A stretch of 22,136 bases of DNA from a virus. The stretch is taken from positions 1 to 22,136 of IMG/VR virus record IMGVR_UViG_3300017746_000189; one strand, 5' to 3'. Numbering within the stretch: position 1 is the stretch's first letter; every line of letters starts with the position of its first letter. Position numbers and translations under genes: made by a program. Shown piece after piece: positions 4,883 through 9,894 of the stretch. A model generated the notes under the pieces. The model saw only the letters and a program-made list of their open reading frames with translations. It ran no database searches and was not told where the DNA came from.

Positions 4883-4911
4883 TTGATATTGAATAGAATT
4901 TCGTAACTTTG
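4883..4911 (+). promoter_or_regulatory. Bacteroidetes-type promoter for the lysis/LamG block
   Basis: TTG (4883-4885), an 18-nt spacer and TAACTTTG (4904-4911) fit the consensus. Transcription would begin about 4917 and read through the small frame at 4988 and the M15 peptidase at 5064. The promoter overlaps the leader of the divergent 53-aa gene, so the two directions may interfere. Confidence 0.55.
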
Positions 4912-4987
4912 TCGTTGGCGCTGATCTTAGTATATGAAAAAATTTCGATACCATCCAAATCTAGAAGTGTGAAAATTCTATAATTGC

Positions 4988-5137
4988 ATGAAGAAGTTTT
5001 ACTTCAATACGAAGAAAAAGCGCAAGGACCCTAGAGTTGAAAACGAAAAACGACGCCTAAATAATGAAGCTGTCAAAAAATTTATCTTTGGCCGAATGTC
5101 TGAAAAGTCAAACGGCAAAACGTCTTGGAATAAGTAA
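4988..5137 (+). CDS. Possible small basic protein overlapping the peptidase gene, 49 aa
   Basis: ATG 4988 opens a frame to TAA 5137 with product start MKKFYFNTKKKRKDPRVENE, rich in Lys and Arg. Its last 74 bases overlap the beginning of the M15 peptidase gene in a different frame. A TATAATTG sequence ends two bases before the ATG, but this is too close for it to be this gene's own promoter; transcription probably comes from the promoter at 4883. It could be a true leader gene, translationally coupled to the peptidase, or a chance frame. The strongly basic, non-random N-terminal part lying before the overlap is the only positive evidence. Confidence 0.4.
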   Translation: MKKFYFNTKKKRKDPRVENEKRRLNNEAVKKFIFGRMSEKSNGKTSWNK

Positions 5138-5546
5138 TGAACCACATGATGATTGGGTTGTCGAAAATCTCAGAGCTATTGCAGAAAACGTATTTCAACC
5201 TCTTAGGGACGGTCTCGGAGTTCCTATATATGTGTCGAGCGGCTATCGTGGCCCTGAGCTCAACCGTGCTATCGGCGGTTCGACTCGTAGTCAGCACATG
5301 GAAGGAAGAGCGCTTGATCTTGACGCAGATGTATTCGGAAGGACTACGAACTCTAAAGTCTTCGAATATATTCGTGAGAACCTGGAGTTTGATCAAATGG
5401 TTTGGGAGTTTGGTGATGACGATAATCCTGATTGGGTTCACGTCAGTTACGTGTATGATGGCCCTAATCGTAAAAGGTGCCTCAAGGCTTGTAGAGATGA
5501 TGAGGGCAAGACGTACTACGAAGTAATGTTTGGTAAACAACTATAA
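5064..5546 (+). CDS. M15-family peptidase, probable endolysin, 160 aa
   Basis: This is a zinc peptidase of the M15A/VanY-like group, which cuts peptide cross-links in peptidoglycan. The N terminus MKLSKNLSLAECLKSQTAKR followed by LGISNEP is the characteristic opening of phage members, which fixes the start. YVSSGYRGPELNRAIGGS (56-73) is the conserved substrate-side segment, SQHMEGRALDLD (76-87) supplies metal ligands His78 and Asp85, and WVHVSY (124-129) supplies His126. Length is normal for the single-domain type. No signal peptide is present, so release would need a holin. A virion-associated role in peptidoglycan entry is the alternative. The gene overlaps a small basic frame at its 5' end and is followed nine bases later by a 43-aa gene. 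Confidence 0.92.
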   Translation: MKLSKNLSLAECLKSQTAKRLGISNEPHDDWVVENLRAIAENVFQPLRDGLGVPIYVSSGYRGPELNRAIGGSTRSQHMEGRALDLDADVFGRTTNSKVFEYIRENLEFDQMVWEFGDDDNPDWVHVSYVYDGPNRKRCLKACRDDEGKTYYEVMFGKQL

Positions 5547-5555
5547 ACAATAACT

Positions 5556-5687
5556 ATGGAAGACGAATTTGACGACATCAGCTTTTTGGATCAAGACAAG
5601 CTTAAGAAGCAAGAAGACAAGGTTAAGTCTGGAGAGATAACTTGCAACCTCGATGCACCAGAGGACTGCGAAAGCTGTAGCGGATAA
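5556..5687 (+). CDS. Acidic 43-aa protein with Cys-rich C terminus
   Basis: ATG 5556 to TAA 5687; the product starts MEDEFDDISFLDQDKLKKQE and ends TCNLDAPEDCESCSG. The three cysteines (30, 38, 41) in a C-x7-C-x2-C pattern could bind metal or form disulfides. It lies nine bases after the peptidase stop, and its own stop overlaps the next start (TAATG), so it is part of the same operon. No family is recognised. Confidence 0.6.
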   Translation: MEDEFDDISFLDQDKLKKQEDKVKSGEITCNLDAPEDCESCSG

Positions 5688-6508
5688 TGCTGGGGCTAGG
5701 TATTTCTTCTGTTGTCGCTCCTACTCAACAAGCTGCTGCTTTGATAGGGGGTAGGGTTCAGCCTTACGCCAACACTCACGCTGTAACATTAGACGGAACG
5801 GGTGATGTCGTCACTTTGCTTACTCAAGCCCGCCTTCAGACTCTTCTCAGGTGTGAGCAGGGAACCGACCCAAAGGGTTATGCTATATCATTTTGGATAT
5901 ACGACAACGCCTATGCCACTTCGTTCCTTATGGGATTTGATGATGTTACAGGAACCCAGGATGCTTTAAGCCTTAGATATATTTCAGGATATCTGCAGAC
6001 TTTGGTTGTTGCTAACGGTTCCAGTAGTACAAGCTTTGGTCTTGCTGGGATTAGTAGCAACACATGGCACAACATAATATTTTCCGTGGAGAGAGGTGCT
6101 GGATCTAGTGATACCTCTACCGTTAGGCTTTTTGTAGACGGGGTTCAAAAGATTACTCACGCAGGCCCTACAAAAGCCAACACCGATGCTGCCGCACCTG
6201 ACAGTGGAGCTACTTTAGCCTTTGGCGCCAGAAGACTTCCTAATACAGATGCTTATGACGGCCACATCAGCGGAGTTATAGATGAAATTGCTATATGGAA
6301 TCATCATTTTACCGCTGACCAAGCTGCCGCTGTATTTAATAGCCGAGCAACTTTTGACCTGAGAAACGATAGCGGAAACTACGATCTTTCATCTAGGCTC
6401 CAGTACTACTATAGACTTAACAATGATCGGTCTGATACTATGGGCGTAGGTGCCGACGCAGGCACTGAGGGTGATCCAACATTTACTACATCACCAACAC
6501 CTGTATAA
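5687..6508 (+). CDS. LamG/concanavalin-like domain protein, 273 aa
   Basis: After an N-terminal segment (MLGLGISSVVAPTQQAAALI) of a type I associate with marine phage tail or fibre proteins, residues about 30-225 form a LamG/concanavalin A-like jelly roll. Visible marks are AISFWIYDN (66-74), WHNIIFSVERG (about 127-137), STVRLFVDGVQK (about 144-155) and GVIDEIAIWNHHFTADQ (about 197-213), the signature last strands of LamG-type domains. These domains usually bind carbohydrate or mediate virion-surface contacts, so a receptor-binding or decoration role is likely (inference). The start overlaps the upstream stop and the stop overlaps the next start (TAATG both times), which shows tight coupling with both neighbours. 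Confidence 0.85.
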   Translation: MLGLGISSVVAPTQQAAALIGGRVQPYANTHAVTLDGTGDVVTLLTQARLQTLLRCEQGTDPKGYAISFWIYDNAYATSFLMGFDDVTGTQDALSLRYISGYLQTLVVANGSSSTSFGLAGISSNTWHNIIFSVERGAGSSDTSTVRLFVDGVQKITHAGPTKANTDAAAPDSGATLAFGARRLPNTDAYDGHISGVIDEIAIWNHHFTADQAAAVFNSRATFDLRNDSGNYDLSSRLQYYYRLNNDRSDTMGVGADAGTEGDPTFTTSPTPV

Positions 6509-6753
6509 TGAAGAAGTTTGTCATAGTAACTAAGTCAGAGCTTGACGACCCCAGCTCTTCTATAGATTTTTCTCAGTTGCCTTATTCTGGAAAGAGTGTT
6601 TTAAGGTACTCTTTAGATGGCACAAAGGCTGTTATCAAGTATGAGACCCCTATCCCCTCCTTCTTTTCAGGAATGACTACATATACGCATAGCGAAATAA
6701 CTTCCGTTCTGTCCACTTCCGAATGGTATGACGAAGGAGAAGCACCAGAGTAA
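6508..6753 (+). CDS. Hypothetical protein following the LamG gene, 81 aa
   Basis: The start overlaps the stop of the LamG gene (TAATG). The product, starting MKKFVIVTKSELDDPSSSID, has strand-like segments (KFVIVTKSEL, KAVIKYETPIPSFF) and ends in an acidic tail. It looks like a small alpha/beta protein. No family is recognised; coupling suggests it is a partner or chaperone of the LamG protein. It ends 22 bases before the converging 140-aa gene, with no clear terminator between. Confidence 0.7.
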   Translation: MKKFVIVTKSELDDPSSSIDFSQLPYSGKSVLRYSLDGTKAVIKYETPIPSFFSGMTTYTHSEITSVLSTSEWYDEGEAPE

Positions 6754-6775
6754 CAGCATAATAAGTATAGGGGGG

Positions 6776-7198
6776 TCAGGGACGCTGAAACATTGAGTAG
6801 AAGCGCTGAACAAGAAGCCTTGCCTTCTGAGTAAGCGCATACCTCACCCTGTAGTTGTACTTGGTTTCATCCCTGAAGAGATGATCTTCATACGTGTCTG
6901 ATGGAGTAAGCTTATCGAAGTACTTGTATATGTACCCCTGGTTCACCAGCTCGTACACGATTCTTTCGCCTAGCTTCTTCTGAGAGTAGTCGTACTCTTT
7001 GGCGGCAAACCTAAGCGTCCAGAACTCTAGGTCGTATGCCCAGAGCATAAACATAAGTTCTTTCTCGAAGATGTCGTTCTTTCTGCAGAACTCCTTCGTT
7101 CTGGTCCTTAGATGCTTAAGGTGGTTTTTTTTTACGTATCTTTGATTGAGCTTCGAGAACTCCCGAAAGAGTTTTTTCTTTGGCTTTTTGATGGGCAT
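6776..7198 (-). CDS. Winged-helix-like DNA-binding protein, 140 aa
   Basis: The gene is encoded against its neighbours. The N terminus (MPIKKPKKKLFREFSKLNQR) is very basic. Residues 45-93 contain a helix-rich core (EKELMFMLWAYDLEFWTLRF, then YSQKKLGERIVYELVNQGYI) like the helix-turn-helix of MarR-type winged-helix proteins, and residues 113-135 (YNYRVRYALTQKARLLVQRF) look like the wing strand followed by the closing helix. This suggests a transcription regulator, perhaps of the gene 24 bp away on the other strand; the assignment is by pattern only. A TAACTTTG box ends four bases before its ATG, so its mRNA is probably leaderless. Confidence 0.7.
   Translation of the reverse strand: MPIKKPKKKLFREFSKLNQRYVKKNHLKHLRTRTKEFCRKNDIFEKELMFMLWAYDLEFWTLRFAAKEYDYSQKKLGERIVYELVNQGYIYKYFDKLTPSDTYEDHLFRDETKYNYRVRYALTQKARLLVQRFYSMFQRP
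7137..7144 (+). promoter_or_regulatory. Possible -7 box for the 7223 gene chain
   Basis: TATCTTTG matches the Bacteroidetes -7 box and could start transcription near 7150, about 70 nt before the ATG at 7223. No good -33 TTTG is seen at the right distance, and the box lies inside the opposing 140-aa gene, so confidence is low. Confidence 0.3.
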
Positions 7199-7202
7199 AC
7201 AA

Positions 7203-7210
7203 CAAAGTTA
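7203..7210 (-). promoter_or_regulatory. -7 box of the winged-helix-like gene
   Basis: On the minus strand, TAACTTTG ends four bases before the ATG at 7198, the spacing seen at the leaderless genes. A TTG lies about 20 nt further upstream, within the start of the divergent gene. Binding of a regulator here would affect both directions. Confidence 0.5.
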
Positions 7211-7222
7211 ATACATAAAGAC

Positions 7223-7513
7223 ATGGACGACCAAGAATTTTTGTATAGAGTTAGAGAGCTGGCTATAGAAATGGACAAGTTGGCCGATGAGTTTGGCGTC
7301 AGAGACAGGATGATGTCGGTGATGGTTGTGGGTGTTACCACAGTAGATATCTTTGGCGACGCATCAATGCAAGCAGTATACAGCTACAACGCACAAACGA
7401 AAGAAGAGCTCGAAGAGCTCACGGACTTTATGAAAGAAACCTACCACCCACCAGAAAAGGAGGATGACGATCTCGACGACCTTCTTAATGGCCTGGGCAT
7501 ATCACTAAATTAA
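7223..7513 (+). CDS. Small alpha/beta hypothetical protein, 96 aa
   Basis: The start is ATG 7223; an in-frame upstream ATG at 7112 would overlap the opposing gene and its promoter, so it is rejected. The product starts MDDQEFLYRVRELAIEMDKL, then has strands (RMMSVMVVGVTTVDIFGDA), a helix (TKEELEELTDFMKETY) and an acidic C terminus (EKEDDDLDDLLNGLG). No family is recognised. Its stop is directly followed by the next ATG, so it heads a chain of tightly spaced genes up to the tRNAs. Confidence 0.75.
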   Translation: MDDQEFLYRVRELAIEMDKLADEFGVRDRMMSVMVVGVTTVDIFGDASMQAVYSYNAQTKEELEELTDFMKETYHPPEKEDDDLDDLLNGLGISLN

Positions 7514-7753
7514 ATGCAAGGACTTATCAGGAAGATTATTATTGGACGCGACCCGAAAGACGCCATGGCGTACTATGTGGGTATGCGGGCAGGAAAGGGG
7601 CACGTCAGCGCCATAGTTATGGATGAAGAGCACCTGTATAGACACGGATTTAAGAGATACCTTGTATATTTGCAAGAAGAGGATGAGTCGCAGGTTCTCT
7701 GGAAGTCTGTAGATAACATGCCCTGTATGATTGAATTTGACTTAAACTTTTAA
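7514..7753 (+). CDS. Hypothetical phage protein, 79 aa
   Basis: The ATG immediately follows the TAA of the upstream gene. The product starts MQGLIRKIIIGRDPKDAMAY and has strand-rich segments such as GHVSAIVMDEEHLYRHG and RYLVYLQ, with acidic residues toward the end (QEEDESQVLWKSVDN). It looks like a small folded protein often found near packaging genes in phages of this kind (from memory). Function is unknown; there is one base between its stop and the next start. Confidence 0.7.
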   Translation: MQGLIRKIIIGRDPKDAMAYYVGMRAGKGHVSAIVMDEEHLYRHGFKRYLVYLQEEDESQVLWKSVDNMPCMIEFDLNF

Positions 7754-7754
7754 G

Positions 7755-8006
7755 ATGTCACACAGAAAATACCCTGGCGGAGGACTTATATCCGACCAGT
7801 TGCCCGATGCGTACCGCCTAGGCAACGCAAGCAAGAAGTGCTCAAACTGTGAGTTTTTCAATACCGCTCAATCTTATTGCACAAAGTGGTCAGCCATAGT
7901 AAAAGGCTCATACCTTTGCAACGCATGGAAGGCTAGAGAGAATATTCCTAGAAGCTCATCGGTTAGACAAACCACAAGCACAAGATCTTATGGAGGAGGA
8001 TACTAA
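7755..8006 (+). CDS. Four-cysteine metal-binding-like protein, 83 aa
   Basis: After a Gly-rich N terminus (MSHRKYPGGGLISDQLPDAY) comes a compact motif at residues 29-57: CSNCEFF, then YCTKW, then YLCNAW. This gives a C-x2-C-x10-C-x12-C type spacing ending in Cys-x-x-Trp. It resembles the high-potential iron-sulfur (HiPIP-like) pattern seen in small phage proteins, or a zinc knuckle; the two cannot be separated by eye. The C terminus is Ser/Arg/Gly-rich and disordered. The next gene starts inside its last codons (17-nt overlap). Confidence 0.75.
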   Translation: MSHRKYPGGGLISDQLPDAYRLGNASKKCSNCEFFNTAQSYCTKWSAIVKGSYLCNAWKARENIPRSSSVRQTTSTRSYGGGY

Positions 8007-8181
8007 GAAAAAGCCTGAGGGTCTCGGCGACACCATAGCCGACATCACCAGGATAACCAGAATTAAAAAAATTGTTGACGCATACAATAAGGCCACTAAC
8101 ACAGATTGTGGGTGTGCTAAGCGCCAGCAGAAATTAAATGAAATGTTTCCTTATAAAGACTCCAAAAATGAAGACGTTTGA
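7990..8181 (+). CDS. Small DCGC-motif phage protein, 63 aa
   Basis: The product starts MEEDTKKKPEGLGDTIADIT, then RITRIKKIVDAYNK, then TDCGCAKRQQKLNEMFPY. The GLGDTI...I..A..IKK(I/L)V...(D)CGC..R...LN..FPY pattern is one I recall from many phages of marine Bacteroidetes as a conserved small protein; its function is not known. The start lies within the end of the four-cysteine gene and its end overlaps the GroES-like gene by 14 nt, so the three genes are coupled. Confidence 0.8.
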   Translation: MEEDTKKKPEGLGDTIADITRITRIKKIVDAYNKATNTDCGCAKRQQKLNEMFPYKDSKNEDV

Positions 8182-8758
8182 CCTTTTCATAGTTGAATTA
8201 GAGAAAACCGTAGACGACACCATTAAGACTGAATCAGGCCTAGAGCTTTACGTAGAGACTAAGTTTGAGAACTCAGAGTTTGATTATAGAATCACTCAGG
8301 GTCCTGTGGTGTGTGTGCCCTTTAAGTACGATACTGGCGTTGAGGTAGGGGACACCCTGTACTTCCATCACCTCGTTGTTATGCAGGAGGGTCAGGTGCT
8401 TACTGGTGAAGACAACCACTACTTCGTGCAGTACGGAGAAGAGGCTTTGGGCAACCAGGCTATAGCATACAAGAGTAAGAAGACAGGCGAAGTAAAGTGC
8501 CTCGGCGGCTGGTGCTTGCTGGATAGCGTAGAGGAGACGGACCTTGAGTCAGATACCATCGAGATTGTTTCTACCCAAGAAGCGCTACCTACAAAGGGTC
8601 GCGTTGTTTACACATGCGACGAAGCAGTAGACATGGGACTCAAAAAAGGAGACGTGGTGGGTTTCAAGCAAAACAGAGACTACCGCATCAAGATTGACGA
8701 CGTAGAGATGTATCGCACCAGAGCTCAAGACCTACTGTATGTCGAAGAAGAAGTTTGA
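8168..8758 (+). CDS. Tandem GroES-like (co-chaperonin fold) protein, 196 aa
   Basis: The start at ATG 8168 puts MKTFDLFIVELEKTVDD first; an in-frame ATG at 8138 adds ten residues of unlikely sequence within the upstream gene. Residues 1-105 show a GroES-like beta barrel pattern: GLELYVET, GPVVCVPFKYDTGVEVGDTL (the G-x-V-x-x-V-P ... GD segment) and YFHHLVV. Residues about 130-196 (TKGRVVYTCDEAVDMGLKKG, DVVGFKQN, then a YRTRAQDLLYVEEE end) look like a second, shorter GroES-like copy. Phage GroES-like proteins can replace host GroES in folding capsid protein (as T4 gp31 does); that role is inferred here. The stop overlaps the next gene by 20 nt. Confidence 0.75.
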   Translation: MKTFDLFIVELEKTVDDTIKTESGLELYVETKFENSEFDYRITQGPVVCVPFKYDTGVEVGDTLYFHHLVVMQEGQVLTGEDNHYFVQYGEEALGNQAIAYKSKKTGEVKCLGGWCLLDSVEETDLESDTIEIVSTQEALPTKGRVVYTCDEAVDMGLKKGDVVGFKQNRDYRIKIDDVEMYRTRAQDLLYVEEEV

Positions 8759-9029
8759 CACGGTAAGCGCCGCTAAAAGGCTTATGGCTTCTATGGAGGC
8801 GGCGATAGACAATATGATCGACGAGATTAAGAAGCCTGTTGATCCAGAGATCAACGGTAGCGCACGCAAGGCAGAGCTACAGTCTATTAAGCAGACAGCT
8901 ACGGATTGTAAGGAGCTAATCGTTGAAAGACAGCGATTGGAGCAAATGATTAAAGACCTGCAGACAGATGGAGGAATTGAACAAGCAAAAGACTACAGCG
9001 GAGGTTTCGCTGAAAGATTCTCTAAATGA
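8739..9029 (+). CDS. Helical coiled-coil protein, 96 aa; candidate small terminase
   Basis: The product, starting MSKKKFDTVSAAKRLMASME, is almost entirely helical and charged, with a likely coiled coil over residues 45-75 (SIKQTATDCKELIVERQRLE and following) and a short Gly-rich end (YSGGFAERFSK). The start lies within the end of the GroES-like gene. No small terminase subunit is recognised elsewhere in the window; this gene has suitable size, helical content and position upstream of the large subunit, so it is a candidate, but no helix-turn-helix is evident. A 46-aa gene starts inside its last 62 bases in another frame. Confidence 0.75.
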   Translation: MSKKKFDTVSAAKRLMASMEAAIDNMIDEIKKPVDPEINGSARKAELQSIKQTATDCKELIVERQRLEQMIKDLQTDGGIEQAKDYSGGFAERFSK

Positions 9030-9108
9030 TTGGAAAGAAATAGTATGGCAATACAATAAAACAGATTACAAGTTCTGGGAGGATTCCTGGAACGAGCTAG
9101 AAGATTGA
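8968..9108 (+). CDS. 46-aa Trp-rich acidic protein overlapping its neighbour
   Basis: ATG 8968 opens a frame that overlaps the upstream gene by 62 bases and ends at TGA 9106-9108. The product starts MEELNKQKTTAEVSLKDSLN and continues with a Trp/Asp/Glu-rich helix (DWKEIVWQYNKTDYKFWEDS, then WNELED). The amphipathic pattern continues well beyond the overlap, which supports coding. No family is recognised. Confidence 0.55.
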   Translation: MEELNKQKTTAEVSLKDSLNDWKEIVWQYNKTDYKFWEDSWNELED

Positions 9109-9158
9109 TTTGTTGGTTTTTCGTCAGGCGGCCCTCTACGTATTGTGGGTTTATCAAC

Positions 9159-9232
9159 TGGGACGTAGTTCAGTTGGTTAGAGCGTCTGTCTTATACACA
9201 GGAAGTCGTGGGTTCAAGTCCCACCGTCCCAA
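9159..9232 (+). tRNA. tRNA-Ile (anticodon UAU)
   Basis: A complete cloverleaf of 74 nt: the acceptor TGGGACG (9159-9165) pairs with CGTCCCA (9225-9231), there is a D-arm with GGTTA, the anticodon stem is TCTGT/ACAGG around the loop CTTATAC, and the T-arm is GTGGG-TTCAAGT-CCCAC. The anticodon TAT reads AUA isoleucine codons. CCA is not encoded; A9232 is the discriminator. AUA is frequent in the terminase gene but absent from the scaffold and capsid genes. Confidence 0.92.
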
Positions 9233-9240
9233 CAATTTGT

Positions 9241-9248
9241 TATATTTG
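9241..9248 (+). promoter_or_regulatory. TATATTTG -7 box between tRNA-Ile and the basic 73-aa gene
   Basis: TATATTTG ends four bases before the ATG at 9253, the spacing seen at 3319 and 16033. No clear -33 box is seen, as that position falls in the end of the tRNA gene. A leaderless mRNA covering the 73-aa gene and tRNA-Arg is likely. Confidence 0.5.
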
Positions 9249-9252
9249 CTCC

Positions 9253-9474
9253 ATGAGACTCAAACGCGACTACAAGAAGGAGTATGCTCGGTACGGAAAA
9301 AAGCTTAAGGCTAAGAGGTACAGGGCTAAGCTCAACGCTATAGGTAGGCGCCTTGGTACTTATGGGAATGGAGATAATATCGACAATGCACATACGGGTC
9401 GTTCTGACAAAACCAAACCCCAACATCAATCTAAAAACAGAGCTAAGAAGACTGGACCTAAGCACAGTGTTTGA
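9253..9474 (+). CDS. Small highly basic phage protein, 73 aa
   Basis: The start at ATG 9253 is set by the TATATTTGC box four bases before it. The product starts MRLKRDYKKEYARYGKKLKA, continues KRYRAKLNAIGRRLGTYGNG and has a GDNIDNAHTGRSD segment followed by an SKNRAKKTG end. The (D/E)YKKEY...R..R....R...G..GDG..(V/I)DH...NR pattern recalls a widespread small basic phage protein with a degenerate HNH-like look; here the His is displaced (DNAH), so nuclease activity is doubtful. Nucleic-acid binding is probable from charge alone. The gene sits between two tRNA genes. Confidence 0.75.
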   Translation: MRLKRDYKKEYARYGKKLKAKRYRAKLNAIGRRLGTYGNGDNIDNAHTGRSDKTKPQHQSKNRAKKTGPKHSV

Positions 9475-9480
9475 CGGCAT

Positions 9481-9554
9481 GCACTCGTAGCTCAACTGGA
9501 TAGAGCATCGCCCTTCTAAGGCGAGGGTTCGGGGTTCGAGTCCCTGCGGGTGTA
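9481..9554 (+). tRNA. tRNA-Arg (anticodon UCU)
   Basis: A complete 74-nt cloverleaf: the acceptor GCACTCG (9481-9487) pairs with CGGGTGT (9547-9553) with two G-U pairs, the D-arm is GCTC-AACTGGATA-GAGC, the anticodon stem TCGCC/GGCGA encloses CTTCTAA, and the T-arm is CGGGG-TTCGAGT-CCCTG. The anticodon TCT reads AGA (and AGG) arginine codons, which are common in these genes. CCA is not encoded. It starts six bases after the upstream gene. Confidence 0.92.
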
Positions 9555-9568
9555 CTAAATTTAATTCA

Positions 9569-9748
9569 ATGGCTAGTTACAAATGTCCCTGCGGGGAGAC
9601 CAAGGAGGCCACAGGCGTCCGCATTAGTTTTGTAGACGGAAAGGCTCAACACGACGTTCTATGTTCTTGTGGCAAACACATGGAGCTTGCTAACCCCAAA
9701 AAAGGCGCCCCAAGCTTTAGAAGCAATCGCTGGGGTCAAGTATTCTAA
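9569..9748 (+). CDS. Zinc-ribbon-like small protein, 59 aa
   Basis: ATG 9569 to TAA 9748; the product starts MASYKCPCGETKEATGVRIS and has two C-x-C pairs (Cys6/Cys8 and Cys32/Cys34 in CPCGE and CSCGK), about 24 residues apart. This is the layout of a compact zinc ribbon, and the HMELANPKKGAPSF tail is basic. A nucleic-acid or protein contact role in packaging is possible, but no family is recognised. It starts 15 bases after tRNA-Arg, and its stop overlaps the next start (TAATG). Confidence 0.7.
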   Translation: MASYKCPCGETKEATGVRISFVDGKAQHDVLCSCGKHMELANPKKGAPSFRSNRWGQVF

Positions 9749-9894
9749 TGCAAGACTTTCTAGACTTCATGCAGGAGGTGGCAGGGTTCTACAATGCCTT
9801 TGGCACCGAAAACAAGACATATGACTACGACGGCGACGGCGTGGTTACTGTTCTTGATTGGCTAGAGTTTTTGTCTAATCAACCTTGGTTTTGA
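9748..9894 (+). CDS. EF-hand/dockerin-like calcium-binding miniprotein, 48 aa
   Basis: The start overlaps the upstream stop (TAATG). After an amphipathic helix (MQDFLDFMQEVAGFYNAF) comes a canonical 12-residue calcium loop, DYDGDGVVTVLD (residues 26-37), with Asp at positions 1, 3, 5 and 12 and Gly at 6, followed by a helix (WLEFLSN). Loop position 12 is Asp, as in dockerins, not Glu as in calmodulin. So the whole protein is one helix-loop-helix unit. Single-hand proteins usually pair with another copy or a partner. The terminase start lies inside its last codons. Confidence 0.75.
   Translation: MQDFLDFMQEVAGFYNAFGTENKTYDYDGDGVVTVLDWLEFLSNQPWF

Noticed and set aside
7665-7672. TATATTTG sequence inside the 79-aa gene
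   Set aside because: No start codon of a gene follows within leaderless distance and no -33 box is evident; the next gene starts more than 80 nt later and is coupled to its upstream neighbour.
9105-9308. Plus-strand frame of 67 codons
   Set aside because: It runs straight through the tRNA-Ile gene and overlaps the better supported 73-aa gene.
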